Source: Vicia villosa (lineage: Eukaryota > Streptophyta > Magnoliopsida > Fabales > Fabaceae). Taken from it: a stretch of DNA of 64,000 nt. The stretch spans positions 310,001-374,000 of the forward strand of contig NW_026705209.1 of assembly GCF_029867415.1 (NCBI RefSeq), in the 5' to 3' direction. How positions within the stretch are numbered: the stretch's first letter is position 1; every line of letters starts with the position of its first letter. Under the pieces are notes generated by a model. That model ran no database searches, was not told where the DNA came from, and saw only the letters and a list, made by a program, of their open reading frames with translations. The position numbers and the translations under genes were made by a program. This document shows, piece by piece, positions 1-10,560 of this stretch.

Positions 1-1372
1 TGCTTGATTTGTAAGCTAACCTTTATCCATGCATTTTCCTTTTAATTTTAATCTTAAAGTAAGATAAAATCATGCAAAAATGGATAAAAAAAGGTATGGG
101 CTTAGTCTTGGTCGTGGGAGGCCCATAGTAACATGGAAATGATGTTTGAATGCTGAAAACTTGGCCCCATTTGGAAAAAATACATTTTTGAGCAATGTTG
201 ATTTCATGCATTTTACCAAAATTTAGCCAACTTCAACAAGGTGTAAATCCTTCAATTTTTGTCATATGAAGGAGATCTTGCACTTTTTGGAAACCTCAAA
301 GAGTCCTCTAACCAATGTCTTTGGTCTCATGTCAAAATGATTTTTGAAGCTCCTTGTGTGTCCTTTTGAAAAAAGTGTCTTTTTGTTGACTTTGAAAATG
401 ACCTGTAATGTCTTTGGTCATATTTTTCAAATGGTGAATCCAATGATCATGGGATCAATGGAATTTGAAATATAATTGAATTTCCTTCAAAACAAGCTTT
501 GGTTTGAATTTTTTGGATGAAGGATGAGAGAGTTATGATCAGTCAAAGTTGAGTTGACTTTTCAGGCAAAAACCCTAATTTTGAATCTTAGGGTTTTGTT
601 GATTTTTGATCTTTCCTTGATGAATTATGATCATCCAATGATCAAATGATGAATCCTTTGACAAAATATGGACTTTGACAAAAAATTTCATTTTTGACTG
701 TCTGTTGACTTTTTTGGTCAAACGGGTCGTCTGTTGACTGTTTGAGCTGCTGACGGTGCGTCTGAGTGAATTGAAGTTTGAAAATTTGTATGATGGTACT
801 TTGAGATATATGGATGTATATGAAATCCATTTGAGCTCTCAAAAACTTGTTGCCCCTGTAAAAACAAGAAAAACCCTGATTAGGGACTGTTTGTGTAGGA
901 GACAGTTAAGCGTACCTGATTTTTGTGCAGTGTTGAGTCTCTGCTAATCATGTGATATTCAGAAGACTTCTTTGAACAAAAATCTTGGAATTTTGAATTG
1001 TGAAAGATTGATTTGATTGATGGCACAAAACACTGAGAATTGTACTGCCAGCAGTTTGGCTGTCGACTGACTGTTCAGTCTGAGTTTCCTGATTCTGCGC
1101 CTGCAAAAAAGATTTAACTCTGTACCAATTGTGTCAGTACTATTTATCTGTAAATAAATAAATAGCATGTGTGAAGTAATAAACAGTATTTGGCGTTTGC
1201 GTAAGAATAAATTCAACTGCAGGCCAAATTACTGTATAAGAAAAATTCTAAAAACTAAGTGTTTCATATGTTAGGATATTTGTTGAAATAAAAATCCATG
1301 ATTATATGAGACCCTTAATTTTCAGATTGGAGTTTTCTTGAAAAATATGTGGGCAAATTTTGGGGTATAACA
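1..1372 (-). mobile_element. Ogre-type Ty3/gypsy LTR, 5' part, cut by window start
   Basis: The sequence is the reverse complement of 59221 to about 61470 in the LTR near the other end of the window. Its outer end is at 1372, where the + strand reads GGGGTATAACA, the complement of the LTR start TGTTATACCCC. The alignment is nearly continuous by eye, except that this copy lacks 880 bp (59514-60393 of the other copy); the junction is near 1075-1081. Long LTRs starting TGT(T/C)ATACCCC are typical of the Ogre/Tat lineage in legumes. A 66-codon open frame on this strand is a by-product of LTR similarity and is not taken as a gene. Whether this is a solo LTR or part of a full element lies outside the window. 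Confidence 0.85.
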
Positions 1373-3036
1373 GTTGTATTGGTGTTATAATGATGTTTTG
1401 GAGTGGTTTTGGTGAGTATGAGGGGTTTGGAACCGTTCTGGTTCGTTCTGGTTTTTTCTGGGTTTACGCAGGTCCGCTGAGCGGAGGTGGGTCCGCTGAG
1501 CGGAGGTTCTTTTGCAGAAAAATCTCTGTGAGGGTCCGCTGAGCGGAGCTGAAGCGGACAACAGCATTTTCTGTTTTTCCAAACTTTGAAACCTTGTAAC
1601 TTTTGATCCGTAGCTCCGTTTCGTACGCCGTTCGAAGTGTTAGGAAGCTAGTTGGATGTTCTATATGATAGCATAGGCTTGGTTAGCTTGTTATTAATTA
1701 GTTATGAGGTGTTGTTGATGAAAACACATAATTGTTTATATGCGCGATATGATTGGTAAATAATCATAGTGCTTGGTTGTAATTGTTAATGATGTAGGAT
1801 GTAGTAGTGGTTGGTTGATTTTCATAAATGGTTTTGTGAACTAGTGCATGATAAATCATGATGATATGTGTTGTGTGAATGTTATCGTATTGGTACGAGG
1901 TATGTGATTAGTTGTCGATAACATGAGATCATGTTCATATGTGTTATGTATTAATGAATGTTCATTCTTAATATGTGACAATGTTTGGTTGTTTGTTATT
2001 AACATGATGTGTGGCCTTATGGCAAGTAATTTTTGTTATGAGAATGATGTATTATCATTGTTGAATTGTTGTTATTACAACTTGTTGATGATGTATTGAT
2101 GGAGTTGTGGGCCAATGTCCAATATTAATTTGATGTGATGCAATTATGCGATCATTTATGTCGATGTGGCTAGTATGTTTTGACGGTGAATGTGTGTTGT
2201 GTGCTTATTAATGCCTGTGTGGTAATTATGGTGTGATGTAATTGATAACGATGTTATTAATCGGTGATGTATCCTTTTGGATAGAATATAAACGATGTAA
2301 CGTGAGTGTATGATCGTGTTATATTGTTGATGATGTTGTTGTCGTGTAAAAGAGTCATATATTTGCACAGCATAACATTTCAATACGTTAATGGCGGAAT
2401 GCTGTTAACAGATGGCCTGCGGGCATGGTTACCAGTAGGAGCTTAATGCTCGGTAACGGTATATTAGCCTGAGTGGCAAGAGGTCATCAGTGGGAGCTGC
2501 GTGCTCGATGACGACAGCCTGCGGGCTTCCTGAGTGGAATAAAGTCCCAGCATAATGCTCGGCAGGTGTATTTGTCATAATGACAAGGAGGAGTTTTACT
2601 CCGGATTTGGTACCACATGCATATGCATAGTTGAGTCTCATTCATCATCGTCAGTCTTTATAATTTATGTTACCATTCATGTGTCGCATTACTTATATAT
2701 TGATTGTGGTTGACTTAGTGGATTACTTTGTTGTATGATTATTGATGATACTTGTTGGCATTACTATAATTGTCATGCTTTCATTATGAATTATATTCTC
2801 ACCCTTCTGCTGATTTGATGCTTGAGTGGCATCCTGCAGATTAGCCGCTTTGGGAGTCTTTTGGAAGAGGTAGTTCTCCAGTTGGTCTTGTCGGTCGCTC
2901 TGATACGTAACACCGGGGAGTCGGGAGTCTGTTGTTATTTATTTGTATATGACTCTTTGAATATGTATATGTGATGATGTGCTGATGTGTATAGTAAACG
3001 CTTTATTTTGGAAAACTCCTCTTTGAGAGCGAGAGC

Positions 3037-3069
<33 letters not shown>

Positions 3070-3258
3070 GTTCATATCTTCCGTGTGTTATGTATCATTT
3101 TATTGGCAGGTGTTGTATGCTTTTGGCATCGCTGATGTCCGTTTGTTTTCTAGGTGTTTGTTTGGTTACTTAGTGTAACATCCTAATTGTGTTGTATGAA
3201 ATTTTAATACTCTGATATTTTCTTGCCTAAATGCTTTGGGTAGAATTGGGGTGTTACA
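1373..3258 (+). mobile_element. Ty3/gypsy (chromovirus-like) LTR fragment
   Basis: This stretch directly follows the Ogre-type LTR end and finishes with GGGTGTTACA at 3249-3258, a usual end for legume chromovirus (Tekay-like) LTRs. It holds three copies of GGTCCGCTGAGCGGAG near 1471-1547. Around 2400-2600 is a GC-richer block with repeated 'cctgcgggc' and 'atgctcgg' phrases, of the sort seen in such LTRs. There is no coding frame with a recognisable domain. A (TA)n tract lies at 3042-3069. The 5' end is missing, apparently broken by the Ogre-type insertion. The sequence after it resumes copia internal DNA, so I infer that this LTR was inserted into the copia element. Family assignment is by general resemblance only. 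Confidence 0.5.
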
Positions 3259-4368
3259 CTAATCACTTCTTTTGTCATTATTATCTCTCCTCACGTCACA
3301 TAACATTAAATGCTATTCATCATTTCAGTTTATTTCTTTTATATTCTTTTTGATGATATGACAAAAAGGGGGAGAAAATATATGATAAATGATCTGATTA
3401 ATATTATCAGTTACCGGGTAAAAAGGCCCCACATTACTAACAGAACTTGCAAAGTTCTATGCTTTAAGTTTTGTTGTTGCAGGAACTGAAGATACTCTTT
3501 AAAGATCAACATAAGAAGCAACAAGATGAATCAAGCTCTTGGATTCTTGAAGCAAGCTGAGTGCTATGAAGCTTCAGGATCAGAAGCAAGAAGGAAGAAT
3601 GTTCAGATATTCTGATGATAGAATATGATCTGAAACATTATGTCTATTTGTTCTGATACATTTTATATGGATCTGATACATTTTATATGGCTCTGATACA
3701 TATTATGTGTTCTGAAACATATTCTATGTTCTGACTCATTCATGCTGACTTTTGTCGCTTAGTTTTGTTCTGTAACATTTCAGGATGTAGAGATGCTCTG
3801 ATGATGCTCTGGTACATTCAACAATGTTCTGATATAATCTAGCATGAAGTTATGTAAGAAGAAATTCAAGCTTTGAAGCTGTCCTAATGGAAGCAAGAAT
3901 CAGAAGCTGTGAATGTTCTGAAGATCAAAGAAATTCAAGTTCTGAAGCTGTCCGATGGAAGCAGGAATCAGAAGCTGTGAATGTTCTGAAGATCAAAGAA
4001 ATTCAAGTTCTGAAGCTGTCCGATGGAAGCAGGAATCAGAAGCTGTGGATGTTCTGAAGATCTAAAGAAATTCAAGTTCTGAAGCTGTCCGATGGAAGCA
4101 GGAATCAGAAGCTGTGAATGTTCTGAAGATCAAGCATATGTGAACGTCTCTACTGAAATACTCAGGGAAGTCTTTTATTTATAAAATTCTTCTAGTATTA
4201 ATTTCAGGGGGAGATTATTCATCTCAGGGGGAGATTGTTAATCTCAGGGGGAGACATATTCCCATGCTTATGCTATAGCTGTGTAAATTGTCTTTAGCCG
4301 TCTGCTCTTTCTGATCCCAAATTCATATCATTTATATATGTTTTTGTCATCATCAAAAAGGGGGAGAT
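3259..4368 (+). mobile_element. SIRE/Maximus-type copia element, 3' internal region
   Basis: This is non-coding internal DNA upstream of the 3' LTR. It contains AAAAAGGGGGAGA at 3363-3375 and again at the LTR border (polypurine tract, 4356-4368), preceded by 'tttttgatgatatgacaaaaag', a phrase typical of SIRE/Maximus elements. Between them are short repeats: a ~25-bp 'ctgatacattttatatgg' motif near 3651-3725, a 68-bp tandem repeat (3857-4134), and three copies of 'ctcagggggaga' at 4205-4257. No gag or pol domain is present in the window; the upstream part is replaced by the gypsy LTR. Confidence 0.65.
3857..4134 (+). repeat. 68-bp tandem repeat, about four copies
   Basis: The unit reads 'gatggaagcaggaatcagaa' and continues through 'gctgtgaatgttctgaagat'. 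It recurs every 68 bp with few differences; the first copy is the most diverged ('ctaatggaagcaag'). It lies in the copia 3' internal region, just upstream of the LTR. Confidence 0.85.
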
Positions 4369-5579
4369 TGTTAGAACAAGATTTGTTCTGATCAATATTC
4401 TTAGTTTTGATGATAACAAGGATATGAATTTTGTGTGAGATAATGTGGTACTCTAATACACTGTAATTTCCCTTTCAGGAAATATATAAAGAGTATGCAC
4501 AAATCAGCGCTCAGAAGCTTTGACTCAGAAGGTTCAGCATGCAACATCAGAACATGGTCTGGCAAGACATCAGAAGATGGTCAAAGCAGAATCAGAACAT
4601 GGGTCTATGGAAGCATCAGAAGAACTTGAGTTCAGAAGCAGAAGCACTGAAGTTCTCATGGTATCACGCTCAGAAGCACTTCAAGGTCAGAAGACAAGAA
4701 GATGCTATGCACGTAGCTGTTTGACTCTGATGATATTCAAACGTTGTATACACAAACATCAGACCAGAAGCAAGTACAAGTGGCAGGCTACGCTGACTGA
4801 CAAAAGGAACGTTAGAAGCTATTAAAGGCAACGTCAGTAGACACAGCGTGAACAAGGCTCGAGGTAGTTGACAAAAGCGTGAAACATTAAATGCAATGTT
4901 GTACGGAATACGCAAAGCATTAAATGCTCCCAACGGTCATCTTCTCAAGTGCCTATAAATATGAAATTCTGATGAGAAGCAAGGTTACCAATTCTGAACG
5001 AACTTATTCTGAAAAACTTGCTGAAACGCTGTTCAACTCAAAGCTCAGAAACTTCATCTTCATCAAAGCTCACTACATTGCTGTTGTAATATGTTAGTGA
5101 GATTAAGCTTAAACATTAAGAGAAATATCACTGTTGTGATTATAGCTTTTCAAAAGCATTGTAAAACTCTTATTTGATTACATTAATTTGTAAGTAACTA
5201 GAGTGATCAAGTGTTGATCAGGATACTCTAGGAAGTCTTAGCTTGTGTCTAAGCAGTTGTAATTAGAGTGATCACGTGGTAGTCAGGATACTCTAAGAAA
5301 GTCTTAGCTTGTGTCTAAGCATTTGTTCCTGGAGTGATCAGGTTGTGATCAGGATACTCTAGAAGACTTAGTTGTGGGCTAAGTTGAAAACCATTGTAAT
5401 CTGTTGCGATTAGTGGATTAAATCCTCAGGTGAGGTAAATCACTCCGTGGGGGTGGACTGGAGTAGTTTAGTTAACAACGAACCAGGATAAAAATAACTG
5501 TGCAAATTGTTTTTATCGTTCAAGTTTTTAGACTACACTTATTCAAACCCCCCCTTTCTAAGTGTTTTTCTATCCTTCA
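4369..5579 (+). mobile_element. 3' LTR of SIRE/Maximus-type copia element
   Basis: The LTR starts TGTTAGAACAAGATTTGTTC directly after the polypurine tract and ends ...TATCCTTCA at 5579, giving 1211 bp with TG...CA termini. The opening followed by 'agttttgatgataacaa' is typical of SIRE/Maximus LTRs. A TATA box (TATAAATA, 4954-4961) marks the likely promoter. Three imperfect ~70-bp repeats built on 'gagtgatca...gtgatcaggatactcta' and 'cttagcttgtgtctaagca' lie at about 5199-5385. No 5' LTR is in the window, so a target duplication cannot be checked. A 101-codon open frame within it is not conserved-looking and is not called. Confidence 0.8.
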
Positions 5580-6737
5580 AAATATTTTTACACTGTCAAC
5601 CAATCACCACTCATGTATCCAATTAAATTATTTTTTTATTAAAAAAAAACTTGATGACATGGCATACTTAAAGAAAATGTTTATTATTTTACAGTGAAGA
5701 AAAATCTAAAATAGCCATATTAAACTCTAAAAGAGAAATTAAAATTAAACAAATTATTTTTGTATTTTTATATTATTTAATGTATTAAATTAAAGGCTAA
5801 TAAAAAAATATTTTTAGTATTTTTGATATTTTTAATAAAAATGGTAAACATCCTAAATTAACTTATTAAATTGAAAAAAAAACTAGTAATACAATCAAAA
5901 CAAGTAATTAACATGTACACAAATTAACACTATTGACTTGTAACTAACATGTTATTAATTAAAGTTGTTAAGTCATTGAAGAATATTTTAGAGTTAAAAT
6001 TAGGGTTATTTGAGTAATTTTATTTAACAATATTTATTCAGGATTATTTGAGTAATTTTATTTATCAATATTTATTTATTATTATTAATAATCAATATTT
6101 TATTATTTATTATTCATTTATTTAATTATTATAATCAATATTCATTTAGCCCACTAACTTTTTCAATCCATCCATTTAACCCACGTAACTTATTTAGTAA
6201 ACACTACTTTATTATATTATTTTAATTTAATTTTTTAAAACTACCTTCTTCACTAAATTATTATATTCAAATAATTTGTAGAACTAACATATTACTTATT
6301 TAGTAAAAACTAACTTATTATTTTATTTTAAATTAATTTTTTAAAACTAACTTTCCCACTAAGTTATTATATTCATTAAATGTTTAAAATAATTTGTAAA
6401 ATTAACTTTTTTATTAGATTTTAAATAAATAATTGATAATTATATGATTCAAATCAAATAAAAAATATGATCTCCACTAATCCCTTAGCTATCCAAAACT
6501 CTATTATTATAAATATTATTATTATTATTTATTAATTATAATTAATTAAAATAATTAAAGAGAGTGAGTTTAGTGAAAAGTTATCAATAAATAAGGTTTA
6601 GTAAAAGGATAGTAGTATATATAGCAATAATAACAAATTAAAACCTTTTATGCTTACAAAATATAACATGGTCACGTGGTAGAAAAATTAGAGTTGCTCT
6701 CATTTACTCTTAATTTTACAATCTTCTCATTGACTTT

Positions 6738-7042
6738 CTTTTTTATTTATTAGTTATTAACTTGAAAATTTTTAATGTCTTTAAATTCATCTTTACGTTC
6801 ACACATTTCAATTCTAACAAATAGATGATTGAATGATTTCACTTTTGATGCAGAGAAATGGAGACATGAAAAATGAAAACATGTTGTAACTTTTTTATTT
6901 ATTAGTTATTAACTTGAAAATTTTTAATGTCTTTAAATTCATCTTTACGTTCACACATTTCAATTCTAACAAATAGATGATTGAATGATTTCACTTTTGA
7001 TGCAGAGAAATGGAGACATGAAAAATGAAAACATGTTGTAAC
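6738..7042 (+). repeat. 152-bp tandem duplication, two copies identical by eye
   Basis: Copy one is 6738-6889 and copy two 6890-7041. Both read from 'cttttttatttattagttat' to 'aaaacatgttgtaa' without a difference that I can see. The identity in otherwise decayed DNA implies a recent event. Confidence 0.95.
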
Positions 7043-7064
7043 ATAATACTATGGTATTCAATAG

Positions 7065-7248
7065 TTTATTATTTATTCTCTTTTGTTTTATTTTATTAAA
7101 AAACAATAGTCTATTGTAGCAGTTTTAAATGGTTAAAGAGGCTGTGAAAAATAAATATTTATTATTTATTCTCTTTTGTTTTATTTTATTAGAAAACAAT
7201 AGTCTATTGTAGCAGTTTTAAATGGTTAACGACTGTGAAAAATAGATA
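7065..7248 (+). repeat. 93-bp tandem duplication
   Basis: The sequence 'tttattatttattctctttt' begins at 7065 and again at 7158. The copies differ at a handful of sites (for example 'ttaaaaaac' versus 'ttagaaaac', and 'aaagaggctg' versus 'aacgactg'). Confidence 0.9.
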
Positions 7249-7654
7249 TTTATTATGCTACATTTGAATCAGTCTTTATATTATTTTTCTTTTTTAATGA
7301 ATGTGTTTGAATTAATTATTTTTTATTATATAATTTACAATATTATGTATTTTTTTCTTCTAAAAATATGATTTAATCATAAGATGTTTGATAATTTCTA
7401 TTCGTTCTGTTTTTTGGAGATTAGAGTAACAAAGAATCTAAAATTATTGTTAAGCAATTTAACTAATTATCTATTTGTTTGGAATATTAACTTCCTCTTA
7501 TGAAACCTCCTATGCAACCTTCCCCCTCGAAGTGTTTTCCCTTAATTGTCTAAAAAATTGAAATTCAACCAATTCATTATTATTAATTAATTAATTATTC
7601 ATTCTATTAAATCATACTTAATTAATTAAATTAATTAAAACTATTCATTACAAT

Positions 7655-7944
7655 CAGTCTCACACTTCTATTACATTCAATCTTCCAACCACTTCTAAGG
7701 CTCTTATCTATTATATATCTTCTACTAAATTTCTTCCTCAAAATTAATAATAATAATAATAATAATTAATTATATTATATTATTAATTAATAAGTAAATT
7801 ATTAAATTAAATTAATATCTAATTCATTAAATCAATATAAATAATTAGTGAATTAAATTCAGTCTCACTTCTATTACATTCAATCTTCCAACCACTTCTA
7901 AGGCTCTTATCTATTATATACTTCTACTAAATTTCTTCCTCAAA

Positions 7945-7980
<36 letters not shown>

Positions 7981-8066
7981 TAATAATATTATATTATTAA
8001 TTAATAAATAAATTATTAAATTAAATTAATATTTAATTCATTAAATCAATATAAATAATTAGTCAA
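7655..8066 (+). repeat. ~205-bp tandem duplication with (AAT)n tracts
   Basis: A block opening 'cagtctcac', then 'cttctattacattcaatctt', is present at 7655 and 7860. Each copy holds an (AAT)n stretch; the second has more AAT units. Both end near 'ataaataattagt(g/c)aattaaatt'. Confidence 0.85.
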
Positions 8067-8272
8067 TTAAATTAAAATTCCTAATCAATCAAAATATAAT
8101 ATATTCACTTTTTTATATATTCTTTATGTAATGGTGAATTTCTTATTTTATGGGTTTTATTTGGCATATAACTATTTTAAAATAATAATTCTAAATTTAT
8201 AATTTATAATTTTGCACTCATTTTTTAATTATTAGTTATAATTTGAATTTCTTCTATTCAATTTCTCTCTTA

Positions 8273-8547
8273 GACCATCTCCAATGGTGCAACTCATTTT
8301 AGAGTTCTTTATGGGTCCCACCAGTCATATCGTCTCAAAATAATTTATTTAATTTTTATTTTATTGCTATAATTCTAATGGGTCCCACAACTTTACCTCA
8401 TACATCAATTTGATTGGCTAGCACAATTTTTTACTAGTTGCATTGCAATGCAACTCTACTATGAAATGACAAATTATTTCAATATTTAATTATTATATTG
8501 ATGTCCAGCTGGAGATCTAAAAAAAAAAAAATACTACGGAGATGCTC
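8273..8547. mobile_element. Tourist-like MITE (PIF/Harbinger type)
   Basis: A 275-bp element runs from GACCATCTCCAATGG to GGAGATGCTC. The ends are imperfect inverted repeats (GACCATCTCC against GAGCATCTCC). It is flanked by TTA on both sides (8270-8272 and 8548-8550), the 3-bp target duplication expected of PIF/Harbinger elements. No coding capacity. Confidence 0.75.
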
Positions 8548-8550
8548 TTA

Positions 8551-8943
8551 CATACCTCGTTGCGATTGTGAGTCAATATGTTCTTGCTTAATAAATATTT
8601 AATATCTATATATCTCAACTAGAATATAGTGAGATATTAATAGTACTAATTAAATTAAAATTAATGAATTTAAATTATATAGTATACATTTTATATATTA
8701 ATTTATTATTAATCATTATTACTTATTAAAAATAATTAAGCAACTCTGTTAATATATTTAATGCTTATTTACTATAAGGTTATTTAATACGTTTGATAAT
8801 TTTATTATTTTTAATACTTAAAAGTTTCATTTTTATTCAAATTTCTATATTTTTTGGACCAGTCTTTTAAATTTTAATAACCACGTAACTCATCAAGATA
8901 CGCACTACTTACACCGCTGATAAGTAAATTATAATTGTGTTTT
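8551..8943. other. AT-rich spacer
   Basis: No gene or structured repeat is seen between the MITE and the copia element. Confidence 0.6.
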
Positions 8944-9138
8944 TGTTATAAAATAAAGAGAAATAAGATAAAAGGGAAGAGAGAAAGATAGAATGATTTT
9001 GTATTACTTCATCGGGTGTATATTTTACAATGAGTTTGGTCCTATTTATAGGACAACATACAGACAATGTAATAAATACACAATATTATAAATAAGGAAT
9101 AAGATGCTTGGGAGCCAATCATCCCATTATTTATAACA
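8944..9138 (-). repeat. Copia 3' LTR
   Basis: 195 bp, with termini TGTTATAAA and TTATAACA. It differs from the partner LTR at a few positions (for example 'atgagtttgg' versus 'atgaggttgg', and 'tgggagccaa' versus 'tgggagacaa'). Similarity above 90% by eye suggests a moderately recent insertion despite a ruined coding region. Confidence 0.9.
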
Positions 9139-9373
9139 CTCCCCCTTGGATGTTTGTTTTGGATATGCCTCGTTAAAACTTTACTAGAAAAAACCCAGTG
9201 GGAAAAAATCTAGTGAAGGAAAAAGAGTACAATATCCTTTTAAAATAAACTTATTTCTCCCCCTCAGCTGAATGTTTATTTCTCCCCCTCAGCTGAACAA
9301 TTATTTCTTCGACGATAAAGACCAATCCTTTTGCACTGAAAAGTCTTATGTAGTGCTAAAAGTTTCTGCATGA

Positions 9374-9580
9374 TTAGATGAACTTGTTGTTATTGTATGT
9401 TTCACCGATCTTCATGAAATAGTTGTACCACCACATGTAAATAAACAAATAACCTGTTTGTGATCTACCATTATGGGGATCTGACAAGTAACTTGCATCT
9501 GCATAACCTGTTAATTTGAATTTGGATATTTTGGTATAAAATAGACCAATGTCTATTTTACCTATAAGATAATGAAGCAT
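9374..9580 (-). pseudogene. Copia RNase H fragment
   Basis: A 68-codon open stretch carries YADASYLSDPHNGRSQTGY, the RNase H block (residues ADA and SDP, then GRSQTGY) characteristic of Ty1/copia pol. Before it is the 'YL.G..D.GLFY' linker usually found between reverse transcriptase and RNase H. The frame breaks after this block. It belongs to the minus-strand copia element. Confidence 0.85.
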
Positions 9581-9847
9581 ATGTTTGATTTTGTTCCAAT
9601 GTCTTCGTGTAGGTGAAGAACTGTGTCTTATTAATAGATTGATAGCAAGATAAATTAGTGCTTAAATTACACTAGGATATGGTACTTCAGGACCAATTAC
9701 TTTTTCATCCTCTTCTCGAGGTCTAACAAATCGTCTGCAAATCCCATGATCTAACATCATAGAGGTAGACAACATACGAGATTTGTCTATCATATAAGAA
9801 CATTTTAACATTTTTCTATATACGAGATTTTCTCATATAGAAATGTT

Positions 9848-10560
9848 TTAATTTTTTTCTATATAACCTTCTTGGTATATAAAAGTTTCATTTTCTAAAT
9901 GTTCATTTAGTAAGAACTTTTTCTTTCTCAAGTCTTTCATCTCGAATAATTTCCTTAAACAATTTATAGCTTTTGGAATCTCCTCAAGAGTTCCAATAAT
10001 ATTTATGTCATCAACATAGATAACTATTATTGGAAATTCTTTTCCTGGTCTATTTATAAAATAAAAGGACAAATGGAGTTAATTGTATATCAGTCTCTAA
10101 GCAAATATTTACTAAGACGGTTATACCACATGCGTCTGAATTGCTTTAGCCCATAGAGAGATTTATTCATTTTATGGAGTAGTTTCTCGAAATTCAAAAT
10201 TATGTGTCTCTGATATATAAAACCCTTTAGGGAGTTTTATGTAAATGTCACTATCAAGTGAGCTTCATAAATAAGATGTTACAACATTCATCATGTTTAT
10301 ATTAAGCCCTTCATGTACTACAAGGCTAATAAAATATCAAAAAATTAATTAACTCCACTACAGGTGGATATGTTTCATCAAAATCAATCTTAGGTCTTTG
10401 CGAAAATCATTGAGCAACAAATCAAACTTTATTCCATTCTTATTTTGATTTTTCACAAAAACTCATTTATATCCCATTGGTTTTACACCTTGAGGTGTTG
10501 GGACTAGATGTTCAAAAATGAGTCACTTGTAAAGTGAGCTTAATTCTTTTTCAATTGAAT
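9848..10560 (-). pseudogene. Copia reverse transcriptase, broken
   Basis: The open part (9848-10072) holds the catalytic YVDD box within IIVIYVDDINIIGT, followed by the FEMKDL block that is standard in copia reverse transcriptase. Upstream in minus-strand sense (10.1-10.56 kb) frame-shifted remains of the N-terminal half can be read, including a 'G.K.VFVK.RNE' motif and an 'LPKGF' block. Multiple stops make it non-functional. Confidence 0.8.

Larger units (their letters stand above)
5580..8269. other. AT-rich spacer without recognised genes
   Basis: The region is strongly AT-rich, with runs of 'taattaat' and (AAT)n. No open frame with a domain is visible on either strand. Three local tandem duplications are listed separately. 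Near 5587-5695 'ttttacactgtcaa' is mirrored by 'attttacagtgaag', suggesting a small decayed MITE. Confidence 0.6.

Noticed and set aside
3259..4368. CRISPR-like appearance of regular repeats
   Set aside because: This is a eukaryotic genome; the repeats are head-to-tail minisatellites without unique spacers.
4520..4825. 101-codon frame in the copia LTR
   Set aside because: It lies within the LTR upstream of the TATA box and is built on the repeated 'cagaag' phrase; no family resemblance.
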